DNA of 45,501 nucleotides from positions 1-45,501 of the forward strand of contig DASSIZ010000122.1 in assembly GCA_035691485.1 (NCBI GenBank), in the 5' to 3' direction. This DNA comes from Terriglobales bacterium. Its GTDB lineage: Bacteria > Acidobacteriota > Terriglobia > Terriglobales > Acidobacteriaceae. The translations under genes and the position numbers were made by a program. Of this stretch, positions 1 to 9,612 are shown piece after piece. The stretch's first letter is position 1, and the number at the start of each line of letters is the position of its first letter. Under the pieces are notes generated by a model that worked only from the letters and a program-made list of their open reading frames with translations, made no database searches and was not told the DNA's origin.

Positions 1-60
1 CTAGCGCTCGGGCTGGAGCAGTTTGTCGTGTCGTATCCCAACGCTAACGCGTTGGGCTGA

Positions 61-180
61 CAAGGCTTACCGGGCTCGCAAGCTCGCGCTTTATTCGGGG
101 TCGGTGACGCTGGATGGGTCGATCGCTGAAGAGGTGTCGGGAGGCTGCACCAAGCTAACGGGCTCGCGAGCTGGCGCTAA
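61..180. repeat. Two related short repeats at the left edge
   Basis: Bases 61-93 and 151-180 share a block, GGGCTCGC(A/G)AGCT(C/G)GCGCT, with two differences. Each is preceded by a similar CAAG-GCT-AC stretch. Both blocks are partly self-complementary around GCTCGC-GAGC. They lie in the noncoding stretch before the 3' end of the LysR gene and could be REP-like elements or part of a bidirectional terminator. No gene is supported in bases 1-201. Confidence 0.3.
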
Positions 181-201
181 GGAGGAGGCTCAAGGGGAGG
201 T

Positions 202-1107
202 TCAAGCGGACTTGGTCTTGGAGCGCAGGCGGGTGCGGTTTTGGATGAGTTCGACGAAGGCGGTCGCGGCGCGGGGCAGGGTGCGGTCGGCACGGTAGAT
301 GAGGCCGAGTTCACGCCACAGATCGATGTCGGACAGGGCGAGCAGCTTCACTTCGCCGGAGCGGACTTCTTTCGTGGCGAAGCTGTTGCTGATGATGGAG
401 ACGCCGAGTCCGGCGGCGACGAAGCCCTTGATCATGCCGACGCTGGGCAATTCCATGACCACGCGCATGGTGGACTGGTAAGGGCGAAACAGCTTGTCGA
501 GGACCTGGCGAGTGTAGCCGGTCTTGGGGAAGATGAGCGATTGCTCGGCCACCTTGCTGATGGGCACGGAGTCGTACTGCGCGAGGGGGCTGTCGCGAGC
601 GACCATGAGCATGAGGCGGTCGCGATAGATCACCTGAACTTTCAGGGACGGCGATTTGACGGGCAGAGTGACGATGCCGACGTCGATGGAGCCCTCTTCG
701 CAGCGCTCCAGGATCTTGCGGCTGAAGTTGCGATAAATGTTGATCTGCACCTGCGGGTACAGGCGCGAGTACTCGGCGAAGACGTCGGGAAGGACGTAGA
801 GGCAGGTGGCCTCGTTGGCGCCGAGCAGGAGTTGTCCACGCGGAGTTGCGCCCTGGTCGGCGACGGCGCGTTGCGATTCCTGGCGTAGCGCGAGCAGTTG
901 CTTGGCGTATTCGAACAGGATTTCGCCGGCGGGGGTGAGGCGGACGGACTTGCCGGCGCGGTCGAGAAGCTTCTCGCCATACTCGATTTCGAGCTGGCGG
1001 ATTTGCGCGCTCACCGCCGATTGCGAACGGAATACCTTCTGCCCGGCGCGGGAGAAGTTGCCGAGCTTGGCGACCTCCATGAAAGTTACGAGTTGATCAA
1101 AGTCCAT
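202..1107 (-). CDS. LysR-family transcriptional regulator
   Basis: This 301-residue protein has the usual LysR length. An N-terminal winged helix-turn-helix occupies about residues 1-60 (MDFDQLVTFMEVAKLGNFSR start, then the SQSAVSAQIRQLE recognition region and the LTPAGE motif). A type-2 periplasmic-binding-like effector domain follows at about 90-295. The gene lies 130 bases downstream of gltD on the same strand. It may therefore be read from the gltBD transcript or from its own promoter in the AT-rich 1108-1237 gap. In Bacillus a LysR protein (GltC) controls glutamate synthase, so a role here in nitrogen control is plausible, but that is inference; the ligand cannot be told from sequence. 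The start is supported by an AGCAGG-like site about 8 bases upstream. Confidence 0.93.
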   Translation of the reverse strand: MDFDQLVTFMEVAKLGNFSRAGQKVFRSQSAVSAQIRQLEIEYGEKLLDRAGKSVRLTPAGEILFEYAKQLLALRQESQRAVADQGATPRGQLLLGANEATCLYVLPDVFAEYSRLYPQVQINIYRNFSRKILERCEEGSIDVGIVTLPVKSPSLKVQVIYRDRLMLMVARDSPLAQYDSVPISKVAEQSLIFPKTGYTRQVLDKLFRPYQSTMRVVMELPSVGMIKGFVAAGLGVSIISNSFATKEVRSGEVKLLALSDIDLWRELGLIYRADRTLPRAATAFVELIQNRTRLRSKTKSA

Positions 1108-1237
1108 AAGTTGGCCTGCTTATTAAGGTGGTGCGGATTATAACTTTGAAGAATAGGGATTTCCCGCGATTTCCCCCGATTTTATTGAGATTTTTGCGAA
1201 CGTCAGAAACAGGGTGGTCAGGAACCATTTTGGGCCC

Positions 1238-2653
1238 TTATTGCGTGCGCTGGCGAAGGAAGGTGTCGACAGCGGCGGCGGCGCGGCGGCCCTCGGAAAT
1301 TGCCCAGACAACAAGGGATTGCCCACGTCGCATATCGCCGGCGGAAAAGACGCCGGAAACGGACGAGTGATAATCGGCGCCGGTAGCGACGTTGCCGCGG
1401 GCATCGAGCGCGACGCCGAGCTGTTCCAGCATGCCATTCCGCACCGGGCCGGTGAAGCCCATGGCGAGCAGGACGAGGTCGGCTTCCATGGTGAACTCGG
1501 TGCCGGCAATGGGCTCAAATTTTGGCGGCGGCCCAACCCGCGAGCCATGCAGCTGTTTCACGTTGCCATCCTCGTCGCCGGTAAAGGAGGTGGTGCTGAT
1601 ACTCCAGTCGCGGAGACCGCCTTCCTCATGCGCGCCCTCGACGCGCAATTGCATGGGCCACAGCGGCCAGGGGGTCTGGGGAGCGCGCTCGGTGGGGGGC
1701 ATGGGCATCAGTTCGAACTGGTGAACCGAGGCGGGCTTCTGGCGGTGGACGGTGCCCAGGCAGTCGGCGCCGGTGTCGCCACCACCGATGATGACAACGC
1801 GTTTGCCGGTGGCGAGGATTTCGTCTCGCGAGGAGAGAACGTCGCCTTCGCAGCGACGGTTCTGTTGCGGCAGGAATTCCATGGCGAAATGAATGCCCTT
1901 GAGCTCGCGACCGGGGACGAGAAGGTCGCGAGGAGCTTCGGCGCCGCCGCAGAGCAACAGGGCATGAAAGTCGCGGCGCAAATCTTCGACGGGAACGTTG
2001 TGGCCGACGTGCGCGCGGGTGGTGAACTGCACGCCTTCGGCGGAAAGCTGCTCGAGGCGGCGATCCAGGAGACGTTTTTCGAGCTTGAAGTTGGGAATGC
2101 CGTAGCGCAGCAGGCCGCCGATGCGATCGGCTTTTTCAAAGACGGTGACGCCGTGTCCGGCGCGGCGGAGTTGCTGGGCGGCAGCGAGCCCAGCGGGTCC
2201 GGAGCCAATCACGGCGACGCGCTTGCCGGTGGGGAACTGCGGCGGCTGGGGCTTGATCCAGCCATCGCGGAAGCCGCGCTCGACGATGTTCTTCTCAATT
2301 TCCTTGATGGTGACCGGCGGCTGATTGATGCCGAGCACGCAGGCAGCTTCGCAAGGCGCGGGGCAGATGCGTCCGGTGAATTCCGGGAAATTGTTGGTGG
2401 CGTGCAGCTGGCGGACGGCCTCGCGCCAAAGGCCGCGATAGACAAGGTCGTTCCAGTCGGGGATCAGGTTATTGACCGGGCACCCGGTGTGGCAGAAGGG
2501 AACGCCGCAATCCATGCAGCGCGCCCCCTGCACGCCGAGCTTCTCCTCGGGAAAGTCGCGATAGATCTCAAACCAGTCGTTGATGCGTTCGATGACCGGG
2601 CGGCGCGAGGGCAGCTCGCGGGAGTACTCGATGAATCCGGTGGTCTTACCCAT
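1238..2653 (-). CDS. gltD: Glutamate synthase (NADPH) small subunit
   Basis: GltD passes electrons from NADPH through FAD and 4Fe-4S clusters to the large subunit, which makes two glutamates from glutamine and 2-oxoglutarate. The 471-residue protein has the N-terminal cysteine clusters [14 protein letters not shown] and CPAPCEAAC. It then has an FAD-binding Rossmann motif ([19 protein letters not shown], about residue 150) and a second nucleotide-binding motif, [13 protein letters not shown] (about 285). The C-terminal [18 protein letters not shown] region is typical of the family. Its ATG overlaps the end of gltB by 8 bases (ATGGGTAA), which implies translational coupling and 1:1 production of the heterodimer. 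Length and order match the family. Confidence 0.98.
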   Translation of the reverse strand: MGKTTGFIEYSRELPSRRPVIERINDWFEIYRDFPEEKLGVQGARCMDCGVPFCHTGCPVNNLIPDWNDLVYRGLWREAVRQLHATNNFPEFTGRICPAPCEAACVLGINQPPVTIKEIEKNIVERGFRDGWIKPQPPQFPTGKRVAVIGSGPAGLAAAQQLRRAGHGVTVFEKADRIGGLLRYGIPNFKLEKRLLDRRLEQLSAEGVQFTTRAHVGHNVPVEDLRRDFHALLLCGGAEAPRDLLVPGRELKGIHFAMEFLPQQNRRCEGDVLSSRDEILATGKRVVIIGGGDTGADCLGTVHRQKPASVHQFELMPMPPTERAPQTPWPLWPMQLRVEGAHEEGGLRDWSISTTSFTGDEDGNVKQLHGSRVGPPPKFEPIAGTEFTMEADLVLLAMGFTGPVRNGMLEQLGVALDARGNVATGADYHSSVSGVFSAGDMRRGQSLVVWAISEGRRAAAAVDTFLRQRTQ

Positions 2654-5600
2654 GTTGCACCTGCCCCACGGCCGCAGGCATGGCGACCTGCGCCGGAACG
2701 TAAGGACGCTCGGTGCGGGCGATGCCGAGCACGCGCTTGTACTCGTGCGGAAAGATTTTGATGAAGCGAGGCAGCAGCTCGGCGAAGTGGCGCAGAACGT
2801 CTTTGGCTTTCGGGCTGCCGGTGGCTTTTGCGTGCTTGAAGATCACGGCGCGCAGCAAGCCAGCGTCTTCGGGATCGAGCACGGGCTCGAGGTCAACGCC
2901 GGCGAGATTGCAGCGGCGGCTGGCGAAGTCGCCTTTCTCGTCGAGGACGTAAGCGATGCCACCATTCATGCCGGCGGCGAAATTGCGCCCGCACTTGCCG
3001 AGCACAACGACCAGGCCCTTGGTCATGTACTCACAACCGTGGTCGCCAATGCCTTCGACGACGGCGGTAGCGCCGGAATTGCGGACGGCGAAACGCTCGC
3101 CCGCCATGCCGTTGAAGAAAGCCTCGCCGCTGGTGGCGCCGTAGAGCACGACGTTGCCGACCAGGATATTTTCTTCGGCCACGAAGCGCGAGTCGCGCGG
3201 CGGATAAATCACGATGCGCCCGCCGGAGAGGCCTTTGCCGACGTAATCGTTGGCGTCGCCTTCGAGAGTCAGGGTGATGCCCTTGGCGAGAAACGCGCCG
3301 AAACTCTGGCCGGCGGAACCAGTAAAGCGGCAGTGGATGGTGTCGTCGGGCAAGCCTTCGGAGCCGTAGCGACGGGCGATTTCGCCGCTCAACATGGCGC
3401 CAACCGTGCGGTGCACGTTGCGGATGGGCAACGAAACCTGGACGGGCGAGCGATTCTCCAGGGCTGGGCGCGCGGATTCGATGAGCTGGTAATCGAGCGC
3501 CTGCTGCAGTCCGTGGTCCTGCTGTTGCAGGCAACGGCGAGCGACCCGGCCCGGAACTTCCGGGTTGTGAAGAATGGCGGAGTAATCGAGGCCGCGGGCC
3601 TTCCAGTGATCGATGGCGGGCTTCATCTCCAGCATGTCGACGCGGCCGATCATCTCGTCGACAGTGCGGAAGCCGAGCGACGCCATGACTTCGCGCACCT
3701 GCTCGGCGACGAAGAAGAAATACTGGATGACGTGCTCGGGCTGACCGGTAAATTGTTTGCGCAACCGCGGGTCCTGGGTAGCGATGCCAACGGAACAGGT
3801 GTTGAGGTGGCATTTGCGCATCATCACGCAGCCCATGGCAACCAGGGGCGCGGTGGCGAAGCCGAATTCTTCGGCGCCCAGCAGGGCGGCGATGGCGACG
3901 TCGCGTCCGGTCTGCAGCTTGCCGTCGGTTTGCACGCGGATACGTCCGCGGAGATCGTTCATCACCAGCACCTGCTGGGTTTCGGCGAGACCCAGCTCCC
4001 AGGGAATGCCGGCATGCTTCATGGAACTGAGCGGAGAGGCGCCGGTGCCGCCGCTGTCACCGCTGATGAGGACCACGTCGGCGTGCGCCTTGGAGACGCC
4101 GGCGGCGACGGTGCCGACGCCGACCTCGGCGACCAGCTTGACGGCGATGCGGGCGCGGGGATTGACATTCTTGAGGTCGTAGATCAGCTGCGCCAGATCT
4201 TCGATGGAATAGATGTCGTGATGGGGCGGCGGCGAAATGAGGCCGACGCCGGGGATGGCGCAACGCAAGCGCGCGACAACGTCGTCAACCTTGTGGCCCG
4301 GCAGTTGCCCGCCTTCGCCGGGCTTGGCGCCCTGCGCCATCTTGATCTGAAGCTCTTCGGCGTTGATGAGGTAGTTGGTGGTAACGCCGAAACGCGCCGA
4401 CGCCACCTGCTTGATGGCGCTGCGGCGCCAATCGCCGCTCGGATCGCGCGGGAAGCGGGCTTCGTCTTCGCCACCTTCGCCGGTATTGGACTTGGCGCCA
4501 ATGCGGTTCATGGCGATAGCAAGCGTCTCGTGCGCTTCCTTGCTGATGGAGCCGAATGACATGGCGCCGGTGGTGAAGCGCTTGACGATCTCAGCGGCGG
4601 GCTCGACTTCCTCGAGCGACACGGGCTTGTCGGATTTCTTGAACTGCATGAGGCCGCGCAGCGTGCACAGGTTACGACCCTGGTCGTCGATGGCGTCGGC
4701 GAATTCCTTGAAAGTCTGGTAATTCCCCTGCCGCACGGCGTGCTGCAGCTTGCTCACCGTGGTCGGGTTAATCAGGTGATATTCGCCGCCGGCGCGCCAG
4801 GCGTAATTGCCGCCGGTGGCCAGTTCGGTTTCCGATTCGGTGAACGGGCGGAAGGCGTGTTGATGCTTCATCGCCGCCTCGCGCGAGAGCACTTCAAAGC
4901 CAACGCCGTTGATGCGCGATGGCGTGCCGGTGAAGTAGCGCTCGACGAGATCCCGGTTCAGGCCGATGGCCTCGAAGACCTGCGCGCCCTGGTAGCTCTG
5001 CAGGGTGGAAATGCCCATCTTGGAGAAGGTCTTGAGCAGGCCCTTGTTAACCGCCTTGGAGAAATTCTTGACTGCGGCTTCACCGGGGATGTGGTTGGGC
5101 AAATAGCCGCGGCGGGCGAGGTCTTCGATGCTTTCGATCGCTAAATAAGGATTGACGGCGCTGGCGCCGTAGCCGAGCAGCAGGGCGAAATGCATGACCT
5201 CGCGCGGCTCGCCGGATTCGATGATCAATCCCACCTGGGTCCGCACTTCTTCGCGGACGAGCAGGTTATGCACGGCGGTGAGCGCGAGCAGGCAGGGAAT
5301 GGGCGCGTACTCCTGATCGACACCGCGGTCGGAGAGGATGAGCAGGGTGTAGCCGGCTTTGACCGCCAGCGAGGCGCGCCGGCAGAGGCTTTCGACGGCG
5401 CGCTCCAGCCCTTTGCCGTCTTCTTCGACGCGGAAGAGCATGGGAAGGGTGGTGGCGAGCAGGTCGCCGCGCGAGACGCGCCGCAGCTTTTCCAGATCGC
5501 GGTTGGAGAGTATGGGCGCGGTCAGTTTCAGGGTGTGGCAGCTCTCCGGCTTTTCCTCCAGGATGTTGCTCTCGCTGCCAATGTAATTGGTGAGCGACAT

Positions 5601-7229
5601 CACCATCTGCTCGCGGATGGGATCAATGGGCGGATTGGTGACCTGGGCGAAGAGCTGGCGGAAGTAGCTGAACAGCGGCTGCGGCTTGTCGGAGAGGCAG
5701 GCCAGCGGCGTGTCGGTGCCCATGGAGCCGATGGGCTCCTCGCCGTTGGTGCACATGGGAGTGAGGATGGCCCTGATGTCCTCATCGGTATAGCCGAAGG
5801 CGCGCTGTCGCTGCAGGATGGTGTCGTGGTCGGGGCCCTGCACGCGAATGGGCTCGGGAAGCTGATCGAGCGTGATCAGGTTCTGCTGCAACCACTCGCC
5901 GTAGGGATGACGGCCGGCGAGCCGCTCCTTGATTTCCTTGTCGTCAACAATGCGGCCTTCGACGGTGTCGACCAGAAACATCTTGCCGGGCTGCAAGCGT
6001 CCTTTGCGCCGGACGGAACTGGGCGCGACGGGAAGCACGCCGACTTCGGAGGCCATGATGACGAGGTCATCGTCGGTGACAACATAGCGGCCGGGACGCA
6101 GGCCGTTGCGATCGAGGGTGGCGCCGATCCAGCGACCATCGGTGAAGGCGACCGCGGCAGGACCGTCCCACGGTTCCATGATGGTGGCGTGGTACTCGTA
6201 AAACGCGCGCTTCTTCGCGTTCATGTGCGGGTTGCCGTCCCAGGCTTCGGGGACCAGCATGGCCATGACGTGCGGCAGAGAGCGCCCGGAGTGGAGCAGA
6301 AGTTCGACCGCATTGTCGAGATTGGCAGAGTCGCTGCCGCCGGGCGCGATGACGGGAAACAGCTTCTTGATATCGTCGCCGAACAGGGGCGAGTTGAGGA
6401 CCGATTGGCGCGCGTGCATCCAGTTGACGTTGCCGCGCAGGGTGTTGATCTCCCCGTTGTGGGCGATGTAGCGGTAGGGATGCGCCAGGTGCCAGGTCGG
6501 GAACGTGTTGGTGGAGAAGCGCTGGTGGACCAGGCAGAGCGCGCTCGCCACGTCAGGATCGGAAAGCTCGTTGTAGAAGCGGTCAATCTGCGGCGCCAGC
6601 AGCAGGCCCTTGTAGACGATGGTGCGCGCCGAGAGCGACGGAACGTAGAAGAATTCCCTGGACTCGATGTCGGAGGAGGCGACTTCGCTTTCCGCGCGCT
6701 TGCGCACGATGTAAAGCTTGCGCTCAAGGGCGGCTTCGTCCATTTCCGGCGCCGCGCCGAGAAAAATCTGCTGGATGTAGGGTTGCGAGACCCGGGCGAC
6801 GCGGCCAATCACGCTGCCGTCAACCGGGGTATCGCGCCAGCCGATCACGGTGAGACCTTCCTCGCGCGCGATGCGTTCCAGGATTGCTTCGCAGCGAAGG
6901 CGATCGTGGCGCTCGACGGGAAGGAAGATCATGCCGACGCCGTATTGCCCGGGCCCGGGCAGCGCCAGGTTCAGGCGAAGACATTCGCGGGCGAAAAATT
7001 TGTGCGGCAACTGGATGAGGACGCCGGCGCCGTCACCGGTTTCGGGATCGCAGCCGCAGGCGCCGCGATGGGTGAGGTTGACCAGGACCTCAATGCCCTT
7101 GCGCACGATTTCGTGCGAGCGCGCGCCGTTAATGCTGGCGACAAAGCCGATGCCGCAAGCATCGTGCTCGTAACGAGGGTCGTAAAGTCCTTGCGCCGGC
7201 GGCAAACCGGCAGGCGCGGGTCGGTTCAT
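2646..7229 (-). CDS. gltB: Glutamate synthase large subunit
   Basis: This 1527-residue protein is the catalytic subunit of glutamate synthase, linking ammonium assimilation through glutamine to 2-oxoglutarate. The N-terminal class-II glutamine amidotransferase domain begins at Cys25 (EHDACGIGF), which implies removal of a 24-residue propeptide. The central domain, FMN-binding synthase domain ([20 protein letters not shown] region) and C-terminal beta-helix domain (GXXGXG repeats) follow in order. The cysteine pattern [12 protein letters not shown] near residue 1140 is the 3Fe-4S site. The gene is first in the gltB-gltD unit. About 200 bases of leader lie upstream (7230-7428), including an AATTAAG-type AT-rich patch and a small palindrome GAGTCGTGAGACTC near 7365. 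All expected domains are present, so it should be active. Confidence 0.98.
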   Translation of the reverse strand: MNRPAPAGLPPAQGLYDPRYEHDACGIGFVASINGARSHEIVRKGIEVLVNLTHRGACGCDPETGDGAGVLIQLPHKFFARECLRLNLALPGPGQYGVGMIFLPVERHDRLRCEAILERIAREEGLTVIGWRDTPVDGSVIGRVARVSQPYIQQIFLGAAPEMDEAALERKLYIVRKRAESEVASSDIESREFFYVPSLSARTIVYKGLLLAPQIDRFYNELSDPDVASALCLVHQRFSTNTFPTWHLAHPYRYIAHNGEINTLRGNVNWMHARQSVLNSPLFGDDIKKLFPVIAPGGSDSANLDNAVELLLHSGRSLPHVMAMLVPEAWDGNPHMNAKKRAFYEYHATIMEPWDGPAAVAFTDGRWIGATLDRNGLRPGRYVVTDDDLVIMASEVGVLPVAPSSVRRKGRLQPGKMFLVDTVEGRIVDDKEIKERLAGRHPYGEWLQQNLITLDQLPEPIRVQGPDHDTILQRQRAFGYTDEDIRAILTPMCTNGEEPIGSMGTDTPLACLSDKPQPLFSYFRQLFAQVTNPPIDPIREQMVMSLTNYIGSESNILEEKPESCHTLKLTAPILSNRDLEKLRRVSRGDLLATTLPMLFRVEEDGKGLERAVESLCRRASLAVKAGYTLLILSDRGVDQEYAPIPCLLALTAVHNLLVREEVRTQVGLIIESGEPREVMHFALLLGYGASAVNPYLAIESIEDLARRGYLPNHIPGEAAVKNFSKAVNKGLLKTFSKMGISTLQSYQGAQVFEAIGLNRDLVERYFTGTPSRINGVGFEVLSREAAMKHQHAFRPFTESETELATGGNYAWRAGGEYHLINPTTVSKLQHAVRQGNYQTFKEFADAIDDQGRNLCTLRGLMQFKKSDKPVSLEEVEPAAEIVKRFTTGAMSFGSISKEAHETLAIAMNRIGAKSNTGEGGEDEARFPRDPSGDWRRSAIKQVASARFGVTTNYLINAEELQIKMAQGAKPGEGGQLPGHKVDDVVARLRCAIPGVGLISPPPHHDIYSIEDLAQLIYDLKNVNPRARIAVKLVAEVGVGTVAAGVSKAHADVVLISGDSGGTGASPLSSMKHAGIPWELGLAETQQVLVMNDLRGRIRVQTDGKLQTGRDVAIAALLGAEEFGFATAPLVAMGCVMMRKCHLNTCSVGIATQDPRLRKQFTGQPEHVIQYFFFVAEQVREVMASLGFRTVDEMIGRVDMLEMKPAIDHWKARGLDYSAILHNPEVPGRVARRCLQQQDHGLQQALDYQLIESARPALENRSPVQVSLPIRNVHRTVGAMLSGEIARRYGSEGLPDDTIHCRFTGSAGQSFGAFLAKGITLTLEGDANDYVGKGLSGGRIVIYPPRDSRFVAEENILVGNVVLYGATSGEAFFNGMAGERFAVRNSGATAVVEGIGDHGCEYMTKGLVVVLGKCGRNFAAGMNGGIAYVLDEKGDFASRRCNLAGVDLEPVLDPEDAGLLRAVIFKHAKATGSPKAKDVLRHFAELLPRFIKIFPHEYKRVLGIARTERPYVPAQVAMPAAVGQVQHG

Positions 7230-7428
7230 CGTGACTACTTCTTCTTTCGCAGGTGATCAGGCGCGTGCCTCGGGCGAACAGCAGGCGTGCCCAATAATTA
7301 AGGTCGCCGATTTGAGGGGAGTAAGTACAACGCAGAATTTCGCTGCAGGAGATTGAGAAAATTGATGAGTCGTGAGACTCCACTGCCGCAATTCCCTCAA
7401 GCCAAAAAGCGGCTAGAGCGGGGCGCGC

Positions 7429-7656
7429 TCAGTGCCAACTGCCGAAGCGCTCGAGCAGCTTGCAGGCATCATCGTAGATGAAGACCGGGCTGCCGATGCC
7501 GGCCCTCTGGCTGGCGGCGGATTGGGCCGCGTCCAAAGTGGTGAAATCACCGACGGAGTAAACGGCGCCGGCGGCGTCTTGCAGGTCCACGGCAACAACG
7601 CGGAAGTGCGACGTGGGGGCTCGCAGCAGGAGGGGATCGGCGGCTGGATAACGCAT
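7429..7656 (-). CDS. Small hypothetical protein
   Basis: This 75-residue protein is preceded by a strong ribosome-binding site (GGAGGT, 5 bases before the ATG), which is the main reason to accept it. Most of it reads like a compact alpha/beta fold: VVAVDLQDAAGAVYSVGDFT, a helix over TLDAAQSAASQRAG, then SPVFIYDDACKLLERFGSW. No signal peptide or membrane segment is seen. It lies upstream of gltB on the same strand, separated by about 200 bases. I do not recognise a named family. The DAAxSAAxQxAG-SPVFIYDD pattern suggests a small conserved protein of unknown function. Confidence 0.6.
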   Translation of the reverse strand: MRYPAADPLLLRAPTSHFRVVAVDLQDAAGAVYSVGDFTTLDAAQSAASQRAGIGSPVFIYDDACKLLERFGSWH

Positions 7657-8030
7657 GGTGGACCTCCGTTCGGTGCAGGCTGCTATGACGAGAATTGCGG
7701 CATTCTTGCGCGCATGGCAAAGACGGGTCTATGACCTACATCACAAACGGAAGTGAGGTTCATCACCAGGCGTAAGGAAACACGGAGCTTGCGGGTGAAA
7801 GTAAAAGGAAGTTTCGAAGGTGTCGGAAGTTTCACGCCTTTAGTGCGGGACCCAGGCAGCGAATCTGGCGATTGGCGGTGCGGCGAATGCGGCGGGGTTA
7901 CCGGGAATCGAACCCCGGGGCACAGCGCCAAATCGACGTTGACAACCCATAGTTGCCACAATACGATTCCCGCCTCTTCCAAGAAGGCCCGAAGACAAAA
8001 GAAAACTTAAACAGGAAAGCGAGGTGTGTC
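7657..8030. other. Gene-free stretch with a tRNA-arm-like hairpin
   Basis: No convincing coding region is seen here. The minus strand at 7893-7917 contains a stem CGGGGTT / AACCCCG with an 11-base loop. Its sequence resembles a tRNA T-arm (GGTTCGATTCCCGG), but no D-arm, anticodon arm or matching acceptor strand can be built around it. It could be a decayed tRNA end or a chance hairpin. Confidence 0.4.
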
Positions 8031-8657
8031 ATGGGACGCATGAGGCTTTGGAGCTTGGCTGTTGCCGGGCTGATTTTTGCGTTGACGCCGACTGCCCACG
8101 CGCAGCTACGACTCACGGCGCAAAACTTTGTACTAGGCGACATCACGATCACGCCTGCGAACCCCGCGGTGCTTGCGACAAACGTCGACTCGCCGGAGAT
8201 TTTCGCGCTCGACGTTCCAGCAACACCCTCGTCGAGCTACGTGCAGTTCACTTGCAGTGCGGTTTGGACGGTTGAATTCGCCGGACTTACTGAACCGGAG
8301 CGCGCCAATTTCCAGCTTCGGTTCGACGTAACGAGTCCTGCTTTTCCGCCAGGAATCGTGCTGCATTACGCGGTCCCGCTCACAAACTACTTGAACAATG
8401 TAACTACTGCCGGTGGTATCCAGGGAGGAACCGGTGTGGACTCGGAGGCATTGACACGGAACTTCCTGGCACAATTTCTTGCCGCCGAAAATGCCAGCCT
8501 GACTGCCTTGACCGCCAGCCAGATCGCTGACGACATGTTTCGGCAAGGATTTCATGTGAGCGTTTTTGCGCGATTGGCGAAAGCCAGGAACGTGACCGAC
8601 GCGATAGTTACTAACCCGAATGTCGCTTTCTTTGCACAGCCTGGGAGTTTGAAGTAA
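8031..8657 (+). CDS. Secreted hypothetical protein
   Basis: The 208-residue product has a clear Sec signal peptide: positive MGRMRL, a hydrophobic core, then THAHA-type cleavage TAHA|Q at about residue 24. The mature part is rich in Thr, Ala, Val and Asn with alternating hydrophobic residues, as in exported beta-sandwich proteins, and ends with a helical stretch (SLTALTASQIADDMFRQGFH). The ATG at 8031 is chosen because GAGGTG lies 6 bases upstream and because it places the signal peptide at the N-terminus; a longer reading frame from 7953 would bury it. No known domain is recognised. The gene is alone between noncoding stretches. Confidence 0.75.
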   Translation: MGRMRLWSLAVAGLIFALTPTAHAQLRLTAQNFVLGDITITPANPAVLATNVDSPEIFALDVPATPSSSYVQFTCSAVWTVEFAGLTEPERANFQLRFDVTSPAFPPGIVLHYAVPLTNYLNNVTTAGGIQGGTGVDSEALTRNFLAQFLAAENASLTALTASQIADDMFRQGFHVSVFARLAKARNVTDAIVTNPNVAFFAQPGSLK

Positions 8658-8770
8658 GAGCAAGACGGCGGTGCATGTCATGCTGAAAAGGCTGTGCGCC
8701 GCCCTTCCGCACGCCGTTAATCGCGTGTCGGGGTAAGCTACTGAGATCGCACGCGGTGAGATGGGATAGT

Positions 8771-8845
8771 TGGTAGCGCTACCGGGAATCGAACCCGGGT
8801 TTGAAGATTGAGAATCTTCCGTCCTAACCCCTAGACGATAGCGCC
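8771..8845 (-). tRNA. tRNA-Glu (anticodon CTC)
   Basis: On the minus strand the acceptor GGCGCTA pairs with TAGCGCT (one G-U at the end). The D-arm contains GTCTAGGGGTTAGGAC. The anticodon stem GAAGA/TCTTC encloses the loop TTCTCAA, giving anticodon CTC. The T-arm is CCCGG-GTTCGATT-CCGGG-like, and CCA is encoded at the 3' end (8773-8771). All four arms fold, so this is a complete tRNA reading GAG codons. Confidence 0.95.
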
Positions 8846-8861
8846 ACGCCGGGGACAAATG

Positions 8862-8891
8862 ATTTTAGCAAGAAGATTGGAGAGCTGTCAG
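8862..8891 (-). promoter_or_regulatory. Sigma-70 type promoter of tRNA-Glu
   Basis: On the minus strand, CTGACA (8891-8886) and TAAAAT (8867-8862) are separated by 18 bases. Each box matches the consensus at five of six positions. The -10 box lies 16 bases before the tRNA 5' end. Confidence 0.65.
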
Positions 8892-8935
8892 GAGAGCTGT
8901 GCGGCAGAGATTCTGCATCCAAGAAGGCAGGCCGG

Positions 8936-9385
8936 ATGGCCGAGGAGTGTCGCGTGAGCCAGCGAATCACAAATGTCGGTGCAGCTCTGCTGGGCGGCGT
9001 CATGGTCTTCGCTGCCGGGATGACGGTCGGGTTGGCGCTGCTGCCGCGTGACCGCGCCGCCGTAGTCCACCTGCTGATCGCGAACTTCGTCACCGCCCTG
9101 ATTACGGTGATCACGGCGCTATTGATCGAGCTGCGGCAAGAGGAGCGGCATTACCGGTTGGCGGCGGAGCGGGCCGCGCACATGGCGGAATTGAACCACC
9201 ACGTGCGCAACGCGGTCTTTCCGCTGTGTCTGGCGGTGCAGCGGCGGGGCGACGCGGAATCGGACCGGCTGGCGCAGGAAGCCATGGCGCGGCTCGATAT
9301 CGCGCTGCGCGATGCTGCCGTGGATGCCTACAGCGGCAAGGTCAAGTACGCGGAACCGCCGATCGGAAGGGCGAAAGCGGCGTAG
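8936..9385 (+). CDS. Membrane protein with histidine-kinase-like dimerisation helix
   Basis: This 149-residue protein has two membrane segments (about residues 14-36 and 44-66) and then a cytoplasmic helical part. The motif LNHHVRNAVFPLCLAV (about residue 85) resembles the phospho-accepting H-box of HisKA_2/HWE-type sensor kinases. The protein ends without any ATP-binding domain, at about residue 149. It could be a truncated sensor, a scaffold that docks a separate kinase or receiver, or an unrelated helical protein. Two starts are possible: ATG 8936 with a weak site, or GTG 8954, which has GAGGAG 7 bases upstream. It lies alone just downstream of the divergent tRNA-Glu. Confidence 0.65.
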   Translation: MAEECRVSQRITNVGAALLGGVMVFAAGMTVGLALLPRDRAAVVHLLIANFVTALITVITALLIELRQEERHYRLAAERAAHMAELNHHVRNAVFPLCLAVQRRGDAESDRLAQEAMARLDIALRDAAVDAYSGKVKYAEPPIGRAKAA

Positions 9386-9507
9386 GAGAGCTGCAACCGC
9401 GATCTGTCCTTCAGAGCCGGAGCCCGAGCATAAGGCCTGACGGCGGTGTTCCAAGTTGTGACTTCTTCGTTGTTAAAACCAGCCACCAGAGCGGCTTTTG
9501 GGTGCTC

Positions 9508-9536
9508 TTGACAACCCTCCCCGGGCGTAGCAGAAT
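9508..9536 (+). promoter_or_regulatory. Likely promoter of the imuA-imuB-dnaE2 cassette
   Basis: A perfect -35 TTGACA (9508-9513) is followed after 17 bases by CAGAAT (9531-9536), which matches the -10 consensus at four of six positions, about 75 bases before the imuA start. No obvious LexA-type palindrome is seen around it. SOS control, usual for this cassette, therefore cannot be confirmed from the sequence. Confidence 0.45.
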
Positions 9537-9612
9537 CCCACCTGTAGGCGAATAAAAAGCGAAAGTGCCCCTGCCCTACGCTTTCGTTCCTTCCGCCAGA
9601 CGAGGTTCTGCC

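Noticed and set aside
2580-7256. Long open frames on the plus strand opposite gltB and gltD
   Set aside because: They are antisense to strongly supported genes with full domain sets. Their translations are low in hydrophobic order and rich in Gly, Ala, Asp and His, as expected from GC-rich antisense frames.
7893-7917. A tRNA gene on the minus strand
   Set aside because: The T-arm-like hairpin is clear, but no D-arm, anticodon arm or pairing acceptor strand could be found on either side, so at most it is a remnant.
9390-9612. A LexA box in front of imuA
   Set aside because: I looked for CTGT-N8-ACAG and GAAC-N4-GTTC type palindromes and saw none; only a sigma-70 type promoter is supported.
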